Source: Scandinavium sp002470465
GTDB lineage: Bacteria; Pseudomonadota; Gammaproteobacteria; Enterobacterales; Enterobacteriaceae
DNA: 64,000 bases
Assembly: GCF_040750395.1 (NCBI RefSeq)
Contig: NZ_JBFLVD010000010.1
Span: 132,570-196,569, forward strand
Direction of reading: 5' to 3'
The stretch's first letter is position 1. Every line of letters starts with the position of its first letter. A program made the translations under genes and the position numbers. Positions 8,829 through 17,443 of this stretch are shown in pieces. The notes beneath the pieces were generated by a model, which was not told where the DNA came from, did not search any database, and was given only the letters and a program-made list of their open reading frames with translations.

Positions 8829-8904
8829 GCCCGGCAGCGTGGGCTTACCGGGCCTACTAAAAGCGTTATATTCGTAGGCCTGTCTAAGCGAAGCGCCGTC
8901 AGGC
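8829..8904. repeat. Pair of REP-like elements (BIME-like) after tyrS
   Basis: 8829-8857 (starting GCCCGGCAGCGTGGG and ending CCGGGCCTAC) and 8874-8904 (GTAGGCCTGTC ... GCCGTCAGGC) are inverted REP-type palindromes facing each other. They occupy the place where E. coli carries pdxY. Confidence 0.65.
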
Positions 8905-8916
8905 AACCAGCCAAAC

Positions 8917-8942
8917 AAAAGGCCGCATAAGCGGCCTTTTTT
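8917..8942. terminator. Bidirectional terminator between tyrS and gstA
   Basis: AAAAGGCCGC, loop ATAA, GCGGCCTTTTTT. A-tract and T-tract flank the GC stem, so it can end both tyrS and the facing gstA transcript. Confidence 0.85.
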
Positions 8943-8959
8943 ACGTCTGTCTGAAACGA

Positions 8960-9565
8960 TCAGCTTAGCCCTTCAGCCGCCAAAGCCGCCGTCACGCCCG
9001 GGCGAGCAGCCACGCGAGCCATATAGGCTTCAATGTTTTTCAGGCCGCTCATGTCGAGTTTAACGGCACGGGCCCAGCGCAGAACGGTAAACAGGTAACC
9101 ATCGGCAATGGTAAAGCGATTTCCACTAATCCACTCGTTGTCGCGCAGTGAGTCGTTCACGTAGCTCAGTTTCTTCTCAAGCAGGGCGCGGACGGTCGGT
9201 TTGAAGTCTTCCGGAGTATCAGGACGGAACAGCGGCGTAAAGCCTTTGTGCAGCTCTGTCGCGATGTAGTTGAGCCACTCCAGCGTCTTATAGCGCGCAA
9301 TGCTGCCCGCAGGGGCCAGCAGCTGGCGGTCTGCTTTGGTGTCGGCGATATACTGCATAATCGCCACGCCCTCGGTCAGCAGCGTGTTGTCATCCAGCAG
9401 CAGGGCTGGCACCTGACCTTTTGGGTTGACCTGCCAAAAATCTTCCCCGTTTTCCAGCTGCTTTTTCGCAAGATCAACGCCTACCAGCGAGAAGTCCATG
9501 CCGCTTTCACGCAAAGCGATGTGAGAAGCGAGAGAACAGGCACCGGGCTTGTAGAACAATTTCAT
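8960..9565 (-). CDS. gstA: Glutathione S-transferase GstA
   Basis: A 201-residue beta-class GST, the same length as E. coli GstA. The N-terminal thioredoxin-like domain has Cys10 of the beta class (MKLFYKPGACSLASH) and the cis-Pro QVPAL segment; the rest is the all-helical C-terminal domain. It conjugates glutathione to electrophiles and takes part in peroxide resistance. Convergent with tyrS; reads away from dtpA with its own terminator. Confidence 0.95.
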   Translation of the reverse strand: MKLFYKPGACSLASHIALRESGMDFSLVGVDLAKKQLENGEDFWQVNPKGQVPALLLDDNTLLTEGVAIMQYIADTKADRQLLAPAGSIARYKTLEWLNYIATELHKGFTPLFRPDTPEDFKPTVRALLEKKLSYVNDSLRDNEWISGNRFTIADGYLFTVLRWARAVKLDMSGLKNIEAYMARVAARPGVTAALAAEGLS

Positions 9566-9650
9566 GACGAACTCCTTTGGACACAGATGTGCTCTCTATC
9601 CTGATGTGGCGACAGGTAAAAAACAAGGTTCATCGCACTTTAGCGCGAAC

Positions 9651-9680
9651 AAAAAAAAGCCGCTGAACGTGTCAGCGGCT
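9651..9680. terminator. dtpA terminator
   Basis: Stem AGCCGCTGA / TCAGCGGCT (9658-9666 with 9672-9680). A8 on its left gives T8 for the leftward dtpA transcript; GAATTTTT lies on the other side. Confidence 0.8.
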
Positions 9681-9705
9681 GAATTTTTCGTTTTCCGGAT
9701 GAGGC

Positions 9706-11217
9706 TTACGCCGTTGCGGTCTCGCGCGCTTTTGCGGTAGCAGCATCATCGTCGAGCGTCATGCGGTTCAGCTTCGGTGCGGTCAGCATCATCAGCACCG
9801 CGATAACGCCGGTAGCGATACCGATTTTCAGGAACACATCACCGTAGACGTTCAGGGACATCAGCGGATCGGTTACGTTTTCCGGAACAGCCATCAGGTT
9901 CGCGATTTTACCTGCGATAATTGCGGCTCCCGCTGTTGTCAGGAACCAGCTACCCATGATGAAGCCCATCAGGCGCTGTGGAACCAGCTGTGCGACCATT
10001 GCCAGGCCCAGACCGGAGATCATCAGCTCGCCGATAGACTGCAGCGCATAGCTCAGAATCAGCCAGTTAACGGAAACGATACCCGCGTCGGTGGCGAACT
10101 TGGTGCCCAGCGGCAGAACCAGGAACGCACCGGAGCACAGCACCATACCGACGGCAAACTTGTGCGGCATCGGCAGACGGTCGCCCATCTTGTTGTAGAT
10201 AGCGGCCAGAATTGGGCTACCAATCATGATCCAGAACGGGTTCAGGGCCTGGAACTGCTCCGGCTCGAATGCGATACCCAGAATAGAGTGCTCAACGTTG
10301 CGGATAGCAAAGAAGTTCAGAGAGGTTGGCATCTGGCTGTAGAGCACGAAGAAGACAATCGCTTCCAGCATCAGAAGGAAGGCAACAATCATCTTACGAC
10401 GCGCGGCGCCTTTCATCGCAAAGGCTTCTTTAGCGAAGATGCAGATGATACCCAGAGCAACAACGCCCAGAACCGCACGAGCAACGCCCTGGTTATGCAG
10501 CAGCCAGGTTGCGATGGTGACCAGCACCACAACGCCGACGATAGTTGCCAGCAGTTTGCCAACGTGTACCGGTGCGAAGTCAGGTTTAGAACCGTACTGC
10601 TTAACCCATTTCTGGCAGAACGCGAAGTTCACCACGGTGATCAGCATACCGACCACGCTCAGGGCAAACGCGGTGCTCCAGCCGTATTTCGCGGCAAGCC
10701 ACGGGGTCGCCAGCATAGAGAAGAAGGAACCGATGTTCACGGACATGTAGTACATGGTGAATGCACCGTCCAGACGCGGGTCGTTTTTATCGTAGCAGGT
10801 AGAGAGCAGGGAAGACGGGTTAGCTTTGAACAGGCCGTTACCGACCGCAATGGTCGCCATACCCATATAAACCACCGCCGCGTCGTGACCGGAGAAAGCC
10901 ACCAGCGCATAACCGATCGCCAGAACGACGGCACCGAGCATGATAACGCGTTTGGTACCCAGGACTTTATCGCCCAGCCAGCCGCCAACGGCAACCAGAC
11001 CATAGACCAGAGCACTGAAAGAGGAGAACAGCGTAATAGAGTCCGCTTCTGACATACCCAGTTGTTTTACCAGGTAAACGGCCATAATCCCTTGCAGGCC
11101 GTAGAAGCCAAAACGTTCCCAAAGTTCAATGGAGAAAATCAGGTAGAACGCTTTTGGCTGTTTGAAAGCGTTAAGACTCACGCTTTCGTCTGTTGGTTTA
11201 TTGTTTGCAGTAGACAC
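9706..11217 (-). CDS. dtpA: Dipeptide/tripeptide permease DtpA
   Basis: Proton-coupled di- and tripeptide importer of the POT/PTR family (earlier tppB), 503 residues and about 14 membrane helices. The family ExxER-type motif is visible as ELWERFGFYG (about residues 31-40), and the second PTR motif includes FTMYYMSVNIGS. The start codon is GTG at 11217, with GAGG 5 bases upstream, giving MSTANNK. In Salmonella and E. coli it is controlled by OmpR; I did not identify an OmpR site with confidence. A 575-bp non-coding gap precedes it. Confidence 0.96.
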   Translation of the reverse strand: MSTANNKPTDESVSLNAFKQPKAFYLIFSIELWERFGFYGLQGIMAVYLVKQLGMSEADSITLFSSFSALVYGLVAVGGWLGDKVLGTKRVIMLGAVVLAIGYALVAFSGHDAAVVYMGMATIAVGNGLFKANPSSLLSTCYDKNDPRLDGAFTMYYMSVNIGSFFSMLATPWLAAKYGWSTAFALSVVGMLITVVNFAFCQKWVKQYGSKPDFAPVHVGKLLATIVGVVVLVTIATWLLHNQGVARAVLGVVALGIICIFAKEAFAMKGAARRKMIVAFLLMLEAIVFFVLYSQMPTSLNFFAIRNVEHSILGIAFEPEQFQALNPFWIMIGSPILAAIYNKMGDRLPMPHKFAVGMVLCSGAFLVLPLGTKFATDAGIVSVNWLILSYALQSIGELMISGLGLAMVAQLVPQRLMGFIMGSWFLTTAGAAIIAGKIANLMAVPENVTDPLMSLNVYGDVFLKIGIATGVIAVLMMLTAPKLNRMTLDDDAATAKARETATA

Positions 11218-11792
11218 TTATACCTCTTTTTTACATCCCATATTAACGGGGGTGGTGGGCGTGACGTTCGTTTCGACATCCGCCTTATAGTTATTCTTGG
11301 AGGGGAAAACGGCAGGTAATGTTCACTATCCGGGGCGATCGCACAAGGGGTTTGTAATACTCTGTTACACATAACGGAGGCGTTATAATCGTCCGTTCAT
11401 ACAAATGTTATTTAGTGTTTAACTTTGCCGTTTCGCTCCATCCAGATTTTTTCACTAAAAGCGAGCCCGTATCTTCGCCTTGTGGCGATATGTTCTGCTG
11501 TTTTGCCTGTGGTGTAGTTATATAGGCCATTAATCCTAAAAATAGTGGTGATATGTCTGGTTAAAAAACGACTAACCCCTGCATCAGCAAAGGCTTGGCT
11601 GCGATTTGATAACAAATAAGTAACCTGATGTTATCGTGGTGATCCAGATCACATTTGTATAGAAAATTCAGCTGAGAAAAAAACGATTAACCTGTCCGGA
11701 CGATTAACCACCGGATTATTCGTTATCATTGCAGGGAGGTATGGGGTAAATGCAGGGGAGAAACGCCGGATTGCGACACGGCGTTAAAGCAG
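11218..11792. other. Long non-coding gap between nth and dtpA
   Basis: 575 bases without a convincing gene. It must hold the dtpA promoter and 5' leader. A leftward 67-codon frame at 11412-11615 has no recognisable product and no clear ribosome site, and I do not count it. The only strong site is a CRP box at 11635-11656. A small RNA or a long dtpA leader would fit, but neither is shown. Confidence 0.5.
11635..11656 (-). promoter_or_regulatory. Strong CRP-binding site
   Basis: Minus-strand AAATGTGATCT then GGATCAC, both half sites TGTGA and TCAC with the right 6-bp spacing. On the minus strand a candidate -10 (TTATCA, near 11612-11607) lies at the distance expected for a CRP site centred near -41.5, so the site may drive leftward transcription toward dtpA. 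Confidence 0.65.
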
Positions 11793-12428
11793 TCAGAAAT
11801 CGACTTTCTCTTTAAATTCACACAGATCTTCAATCAGGCAGGAGCCGCAGCGTGGCTTGCGGGCGATGCAGGTGTAGCGGCCGTGCAGGATCAACCAGTG
11901 ATGGCAGTCCACTTTGAATTCGGCAGGAACGACCTTCAGCAGCTTTTCTTCCACCTGCTCAACGTTTTTCCCTGGCGCAAAGTTGGTGCGGTTACAGACG
12001 CGGAAAATGTGGGTATCAACGGCAATCGTTGGCCAGCCGAAGGCGGTGTTCAGCACCACGTTTGCCGTTTTGCGCCCGACGCCGGGTAGGGCTTCCAGCG
12101 CGGCTCTGTCTTCCGGGACCACGCTGCCGTGCTGTTCAATTAAAATGCGGCAGGTTTTAATCACGTTCTCAGCCTTGCTGTTAAACAGGCCGATGGTTTT
12201 GATGTATTCCTTTACGCCGTCTACGCCGAGTGCCAGCATCGCTTCCGGCGTATTCGCTACCGGATAGAGCTTCGCGGTCGCTTTGTTAACGCTGACGTCT
12301 GTGGCCTGGGCCGAAAGCAGGACGGCAATCAGCAGTTCAAAAGGCGTGGAGAAATTCAGTTCGGTTGTGGGATGCGGATTGTTGTCACGCAATCGGGTCA
12401 GGATTTCATGACGCTTCTCTTTATTCAT
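11793..12428 (-). CDS. nth: Endonuclease III
   Basis: DNA glycosylase/AP lyase that removes oxidised pyrimidines. The 211-residue protein has the helix-hairpin-helix LPGVGRKTANVVL (about residues 113-125, with the catalytic Lys of the family), the catalytic Asp in VDTHIFRV, and the C-terminal [4Fe-4S] motif C-X6-C-X2-C-X5-C (CIARKPRCGSCLIEDLC). The start shares one base with the rsxE stop, making nth the last gene of the rsx operon. Confidence 0.97.
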   Translation of the reverse strand: MNKEKRHEILTRLRDNNPHPTTELNFSTPFELLIAVLLSAQATDVSVNKATAKLYPVANTPEAMLALGVDGVKEYIKTIGLFNSKAENVIKTCRILIEQHGSVVPEDRAALEALPGVGRKTANVVLNTAFGWPTIAVDTHIFRVCNRTNFAPGKNVEQVEEKLLKVVPAEFKVDCHHWLILHGRYTCIARKPRCGSCLIEDLCEFKEKVDF

Positions 12429-13132
12429 CAGGCTTTCCCTGTGGTGGTTTTCACGTCCGGTGTCACTTCACAATGGTTACGCACGGTGCTGGCTTTCTGC
12501 TTCGCGCGCTGATCGATAAGGTATTTGATCGCCAGCAGCATGCCAAGGCCGATAAATGCGCCCGGCGGCAGCATCGCCAGCAGGAACGGCGTATCGGTAT
12601 GGAACACTTCGATTCTCAGCGCTTTGGCCCAGCCGCCCAGCAGGCCGTCGGCGCCGTCAAACAGCGTACCGTTACCTAAAATTTCGCGCAGGGATCCCAG
12701 CACGAACATCGCGCAGGTTGCTCCCAGGCCGATGGAAAAACCATCCAGCGCCGAAAGCATAGGGCCTTTTTTGGCGGCGAAGGCTTCCGCACGTCCTACC
12801 ACGATACAGTTGGTCACGATAAGCGGAATAAAAATGCCGAGTGACTGATAGAGCCCAAAGGCATAGGCGTTAATCAGCATCTGCACTGAGCTCACCACCG
12901 AGGCAATGATCATCACGTAAATGGGAATGCGGATCTCCGGCGGCGTCCACTTACGCAGCAGGGAGATAAACAGGTTGGTCAGGGTCAGCACCAGGGTGGT
13001 CGCCAGTCCCAACCCGAGCGCATTGGTAGCAGTAGATGTGACCGCCAGTAGCGGGCAAAGGCCCAAAAGCTGTACCAGCGAGGAGTTGTTTTTCCATAAT
13101 CCCTGGACGATGACGTCTTTAATTTCGCTCAT
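12428..13132 (-). CDS. rsxE: Electron transport complex subunit RsxE
   Basis: Integral membrane subunit of the Rsx/Rnf complex, which uses NADH to reduce the [2Fe-2S] centre of SoxR and so switch off the SoxRS response. 234 residues with about six helices; NALGLGLATTLVLTLTNL is the conserved inner repeat shared with RsxA. Overlaps nth by one base and follows rsxG after 3 bases. Confidence 0.95.
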   Translation of the reverse strand: MSEIKDVIVQGLWKNNSSLVQLLGLCPLLAVTSTATNALGLGLATTLVLTLTNLFISLLRKWTPPEIRIPIYVMIIASVVSSVQMLINAYAFGLYQSLGIFIPLIVTNCIVVGRAEAFAAKKGPMLSALDGFSIGLGATCAMFVLGSLREILGNGTLFDGADGLLGGWAKALRIEVFHTDTPFLLAMLPPGAFIGLGMLLAIKYLIDQRAKQKASTVRNHCEVTPDVKTTTGKA

Positions 13133-13135
13133 GAT

Positions 13136-13756
13136 TTACTCTTCACAAGGGGGGAGTTCGTTTATCTGTGCCGGTAAAGTCTGCGCAAACAGGCCTGCAC
13201 GTTTCACCGCGTTAACCACCGCGCGCGGCGTGATGGTCGCACCGGTAAACTGATCAAAATCACCGCCGTCTTTTTTCACCGCCCAATGGCTGTCGTCAGC
13301 GCCGTGAATGATTTTCCCGGCAAAACGCGTGATCCAGTCGCCGTGCTTCATCTCAATTTTATCACCCAGGCCCGGCGTTTCGTGATGTTCCGTTACACGT
13401 GTACCGAGCACGGTGCCGTTGAAATCAGCCCCGACCAGCAGTTGAATTGCGCCGGAATAACCGTCGGGTGCCGTGGCTTCCATTACGACCGCAACCGGTG
13501 CGTCGTCTTTACGCGCAATATAGACTTTATGGGTGCCTTTACCGAGCGCCGGATCGTTCAGCAGGTAACAGCTTTTCAGCAGATCGTTATTATAGCTACC
13601 CGGCACAATGACCTGGTCGAACAGCGCCATCTGCTGCTTTGCCGCCTGGCTGTCAATGGTGTTTTTGGTCATCTGGTTGATGATGGCAGTCGTTCCGGTA
13701 GCGCCGGCGGCGAAGAGAGCCAGCGTGATGCCGTGTTTGCGAATCGTTGTCAGCAT
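13136..13756 (-). CDS. rsxG: Electron transport complex subunit RsxG
   Basis: One N-terminal membrane helix (residues 9-27) with a periplasmic FMN-binding domain. The flavinylation motif, where the Thr is linked to FMN by ApbE in this family, is visible as FTGATITPRAV (about residues 169-179). 206 residues, the usual length. Lies between rsxD (8-base gap) and rsxE. Confidence 0.95.
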   Translation of the reverse strand: MLTTIRKHGITLALFAAGATGTTAIINQMTKNTIDSQAAKQQMALFDQVIVPGSYNNDLLKSCYLLNDPALGKGTHKVYIARKDDAPVAVVMEATAPDGYSGAIQLLVGADFNGTVLGTRVTEHHETPGLGDKIEMKHGDWITRFAGKIIHGADDSHWAVKKDGGDFDQFTGATITPRAVVNAVKRAGLFAQTLPAQINELPPCEE

Positions 13757-13764
13757 GGTCGGTC

Positions 13765-14817
13765 TCAGCGGTGTCCGTAAACGCGTGGGCGCGTGTAGTA
13801 GTCAATCAGCGGAACGGTGATATTGGCGAGCAGGGTGGCGAAGGCCACGCCGTCCGGATAGCCGCCAAAGCTGCGAATCAGCCACACCAGCAGGCCCGCC
13901 AGCGCACCGTATACCAGGCGCCCACGGTTGGTCGTCGAGGCCGTCACCGGGTCGGTCAGAATGAAGAAGGCGCCCAGCATGGTGGCGCCGGACAGCATAT
14001 GCATCTGCGGAGAAGCCAGGCTCTCCGGGGAGAAGATCCAGCCGAGCGTAGAGCAAATCGCCAGCGTCAGCAGGAAACTCACCGGAATGTGCCAGCGAAT
14101 GGTTCGCTGCCAGATCAGGAACAGACCACCCAGCAGGTATGCCACGTTCACCCACTGCCAGCCAATGCCCGCCAGCGCGCCACGGTAAATGGCTCCGTTG
14201 AGGATCTCATTCACGCTGTGACCCGCATGCAGAGACGTTTTGAAGTTGTCGAGCGGCGTCGCCTGGCTGATGCCGTCAACGCCCATGCGCAGGGTATTGA
14301 TATCGGCACCTGCTGCCGTGTGGCCGCTGAAAATTATCTGCACGACGTCCATAAAGCCTGGCGTATTTGCTGCGATCGCCTGCGGCGGCAGCCAGGAAGT
14401 CATCTGCACCGGGAAGGAGATCAGCAGCACGACGTAGCCGATCATTGCCGGGTTAAAGGGATTGTGACCGAGGCCGCCGTAAAGCTGTTTGGCTATGATT
14501 ACCGCGAACGCCGTGCCGAGCACAATCATCCACCAGGGGGCGGTAGAAGGAATACTGATCGCCAGCAGCAGGCCGGTCAGCAGAGCCGAGTTATCGCTAA
14601 GCGTTTGCCCGATACTCTGCTTACGCAGACGCAAAATAGCCGCTTCGGCGCCCCAGGCCGTCACGCTTGCCAGCAGGAGCTGAATCAGCGTGCCCCAGCC
14701 GAAAAACCAGGTCTGTACAGCGATGCCTGGAATAGCCGCCAGCAGCACCAGCAGCATAATTCGCGAGGTCTGGCGATGGTTATGGGTATAAGGGGAGCTT
14801 GCGATTTTAAAAACCAT
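13765..14817 (-). CDS. rsxD: Electron transport complex subunit RsxD
   Basis: 350-residue polytopic membrane protein with covalently bound flavin in the RnfD family. The likely flavin threonine lies in the DGISQATPLDNFKT segment (about residue 187). Around ten helices. The start abuts the rsxC stop with no gap, consistent with tightly coupled translation. Confidence 0.95.
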   Translation of the reverse strand: MVFKIASSPYTHNHRQTSRIMLLVLLAAIPGIAVQTWFFGWGTLIQLLLASVTAWGAEAAILRLRKQSIGQTLSDNSALLTGLLLAISIPSTAPWWMIVLGTAFAVIIAKQLYGGLGHNPFNPAMIGYVVLLISFPVQMTSWLPPQAIAANTPGFMDVVQIIFSGHTAAGADINTLRMGVDGISQATPLDNFKTSLHAGHSVNEILNGAIYRGALAGIGWQWVNVAYLLGGLFLIWQRTIRWHIPVSFLLTLAICSTLGWIFSPESLASPQMHMLSGATMLGAFFILTDPVTASTTNRGRLVYGALAGLLVWLIRSFGGYPDGVAFATLLANITVPLIDYYTRPRVYGHR

Positions 14818-16872
14818 TTATTCCTCGTTCACTGCCTGTTTTTCTGCTTTACGCGCCTTTGCGCGTGCGATAGCCGCTTCAACGGCGGCTTTGCGCGGGT
14901 CAATAGCTTCATCGACAGATTCATTTGCCGCCTGTTGTTCGGCCTTGCGCGCTTTGGCGCGGGCGATAGCTGCTTCAACGGCGGCTTTACGCGGGTCAAC
15001 GGTTTCCGCGACAGGCTCGGCTGTTGCCTGCTGTTCAGCCTTGCGGGCTTTGGCGCGGGCGATGGCTGCTTCAACGGCGGCTTTACGCGGGTCAACGGTT
15101 TTCGCGACAGGCTCGGCTGTTGCCTGCTGTTCAGCCTTGCGTGCTTTAGCCCGGGCAATAGCAGCCTCAACGGCGGCTTTGCGTGGATCTACTGCGTCTG
15201 AAAGCTGTTCTGCGATGGCTGCATCAGTCTGCTCGCCAGCAAGGCGTTTTTCGGCCTGAGCTGCGCGGGCCTGTGCTTTACGTGCTTCACGTGCGGCGAT
15301 GACGGCGCTGTTGTCAGGTTTTTCACCAGCCTGAATGATGACAGGCTGGGTGGCCTGCTGCTGTTTTTCACGAACCCGGCTCAGGGCCGCTTCGATTGCA
15401 GCCTGGTCTTTTGCCGCAGGCTGAACGGCGGCCTGTTTGTGTCGCTCCAGACGGGCGGCTTTCTCACGCTCAAGGCGCTCTGCGCGGGCTTCGAAACGGG
15501 CTTTCGCTTCGGCGGCGCGTTTTTCTTCCTGGCGAATGGCGGCGATTTCCGCTTTTTCCTGACGGAAGTACTGCACCAGCGGAATGTTGCTTGGGCAGAC
15601 CCATGCACAGGCCCCACACTCAATACAGTCGGAAAGATTGTGTGCAGTAGCTTTGTCGTGCTGCTGGCCTTTGCTGAACCAGTACAGCTGCTGCGGCAGC
15701 AAATCAGCCGGGCAGGAATCGGCACAGGCGCTACAGCGAATGCAGCCTTTCTCTTCCTGCTCTTCGCCCATCTCGCTGGCGGAAGGCGCTAGCAGACAGT
15801 TGGTGATTTTTACCACCGGCACGTCCAGCCAGGGCAGGGTGAAGCCCATCAGCGGACCGCCCATAATCACCATCTGTTCAGGCGTGGCGCAGAAGCCAGC
15901 ATCTTCGAGTAAATGACGAACCGGCGTGCCCAGTCGCGCCCAGACGTTGCCCGGACGGGTAACGGATTCACCGGTGAGTGTCACTACACGTTCGGTTAGC
16001 GGCTCACCGTCAATGATGGCACGCTTCACCGCAAACGCCGTGCCGACGTTCTGCATCAGCACGCCAATATCAGATGAGCGACCGCCGTGGGGAACCTGCT
16101 TGCCGGTCAGAATTTGCGTCAGCTGCTTTGCGCCACCGGACGGGTATTTGGTCGGGATGACGCGCAGGCTGATGCCATGAACATCAGCGAGTACGGCGCG
16201 CATCATCGAAATGGCCTGCGGCTTATTGTCTTCGATGCCGATCAGCACTTCTTTCGGCTGAAGGACGTGCATCAGAATGCGGATACCGTCGACGATCTGG
16301 GCCGCGCAATCCTGCATCAGGCGGTCGTCGGCGGTGATATACGGCTCACACTCGGCGGCGTTGATGATAAGCGTGTCGATTTTATCGCCGCCGCCTTTCA
16401 GCTTGCTGCCGGTCGGGAAGCCAGCGCCGCCCAGGCCTGCAACGCCAAAATCATGAATGCGCTCAATAAGCTCGTCACGGCTTCGCTGCTGCCAGTCACA
16501 CCAGCCGTCGCGGTCGATCCAGCGGTCTTCACCGTCGGCCTCGATAATAACGCTCATCTCTGCGAGAGCCGAAGGATGCGCCGTGGAGTGGGGAGCAATC
16601 GCGACCACGATACCGGAGGTTGGCGCATGGACGGGAAGCATTCGGCCCCAGCCACGGGTTAACGGCTGGCCGCGCAGAACGCGTTCGCCAACCGTGACGC
16701 TGAGTTCGCCTTCGGCACCGATGTGCTGTTTCAGTGGGATGACGTAGCGCTGCGCGAGGGGAACCTGGCGCAGCGGCGTGCCATTGGACTGAGTCTTCAT
16801 CTCCGGAGGATGGATCCCGCCGTCGAAGTCCCAGATTTTGTCCTTTCTGAACGCGGAGAATAACTTAAGCAT
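14818..16872 (-). CDS. rsxC: Electron transport complex subunit RsxC
   Basis: Peripheral NADH-binding subunit with FMN and two [4Fe-4S] clusters. The translation shows the Rossmann-like GLGGAGFPTG segment and two ferredoxin motifs, CIRCSACADSCP and CIECGACAWVCP (about residues 374 and 413), then a long Ala/Lys/Glu-rich tail with four 32-residue repeats. I use ATG 16872 (684 residues, beginning MLKLFSAFRK); an upstream in-frame start at 16959 would run through the rsxB end. The first 8 bases overlap rsxB. Shorter than the 740-residue E. coli protein because it has one repeat fewer. Confidence 0.95.
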   Translation of the reverse strand: MLKLFSAFRKDKIWDFDGGIHPPEMKTQSNGTPLRQVPLAQRYVIPLKQHIGAEGELSVTVGERVLRGQPLTRGWGRMLPVHAPTSGIVVAIAPHSTAHPSALAEMSVIIEADGEDRWIDRDGWCDWQQRSRDELIERIHDFGVAGLGGAGFPTGSKLKGGGDKIDTLIINAAECEPYITADDRLMQDCAAQIVDGIRILMHVLQPKEVLIGIEDNKPQAISMMRAVLADVHGISLRVIPTKYPSGGAKQLTQILTGKQVPHGGRSSDIGVLMQNVGTAFAVKRAIIDGEPLTERVVTLTGESVTRPGNVWARLGTPVRHLLEDAGFCATPEQMVIMGGPLMGFTLPWLDVPVVKITNCLLAPSASEMGEEQEEKGCIRCSACADSCPADLLPQQLYWFSKGQQHDKATAHNLSDCIECGACAWVCPSNIPLVQYFRQEKAEIAAIRQEEKRAAEAKARFEARAERLEREKAARLERHKQAAVQPAAKDQAAIEAALSRVREKQQQATQPVIIQAGEKPDNSAVIAAREARKAQARAAQAEKRLAGEQTDAAIAEQLSDAVDPRKAAVEAAIARAKARKAEQQATAEPVAKTVDPRKAAVEAAIARAKARKAEQQATAEPVAETVDPRKAAVEAAIARAKARKAEQQAANESVDEAIDPRKAAVEAAIARAKARKAEKQAVNEE
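14827..15190 (-). repeat. Four 96-bp tandem repeats in the rsxC tail
   Basis: The C-terminal tail repeats a 32-residue unit that begins DPRKAAVEAAIARAKARKAE, three full copies plus a final partial copy. The middle copies are almost identical at DNA level. E. coli RsxC has five such units, so the number varies, presumably by slippage or recombination. The units are charged and helical. Confidence 0.85.
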
Positions 16873-17443
16873 GGTGTTCCACTGGAATGATACGAACTGG
16901 AATGGCCTGCAGATCCCATTTCCAGCTTTCGGTCGTCTCAGCGACCGGACGTAATTCAATACACTGCGTCGGACAAGGCGCGACGCAAAGGTTACAGCCG
17001 GTACACAGGTCGCTTATGACGGTATGCATCGCGCGGGTGGCGCCGACAATGGCATCAACCGGACAGGCCTGAATACACTTGGTGCAGCCGATGCAGTTGG
17101 GCTCATCGATCACCGCCAGCATGCGCACCGGCTCAGTAGCCTCTTCCTCGCCGTCTATAGGCTGCGGTTCAACGTTCAGCAGCGTGGCGATTTTCAGCAT
17201 CACGGCTTCGCCGCCTGGGGCGCAACGGTTAATTTTTTCGCCCTGGCTGCCGACGGCTTCCGCATAGGGACGACAGCCCGGGTAGCCGCACTGGCCGCAC
17301 TGACTCTGCGGCAGAATTTCATCGATTTTCTCTACCACCGGATCGTCTTCCACCGCAAAACGGCGTGAAGCGTATCCGAGAATGCCGCCAAAAATAAGCC
17401 CTAACAGGCTGATGGCCGCAATGGCAATCCACACTAAGGTCAT
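16865..17443 (-). CDS. rsxB: Electron transport complex ferredoxin subunit RsxB
   Basis: 192 residues with an N-terminal membrane helix, an Fe-S domain (CGQCGYPGCRPYAEA, then CAPGG) and two [4Fe-4S] ferredoxin motifs (CIGCTKCIQACP and CTGCNLCVAPCP). It passes electrons within the Rsx complex. It overlaps rsxC by 8 bases and its start overlaps the rsxA stop by one base. Confidence 0.96.
   Translation of the reverse strand: MTLVWIAIAAISLLGLIFGGILGYASRRFAVEDDPVVEKIDEILPQSQCGQCGYPGCRPYAEAVGSQGEKINRCAPGGEAVMLKIATLLNVEPQPIDGEEEATEPVRMLAVIDEPNCIGCTKCIQACPVDAIVGATRAMHTVISDLCTGCNLCVAPCPTQCIELRPVAETTESWKWDLQAIPVRIIPVEHHA

Noticed and set aside
11412..11615. 67-codon leftward frame in the nth-dtpA gap
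   Set aside because: No ribosome site or family resemblance; could equally be leader RNA.
13747..15201. 484-codon rightward frame opposite rsxD/rsxC
   Set aside because: It is the antisense shadow of two well-supported genes; its repeated tail only mirrors the rsxC repeats.
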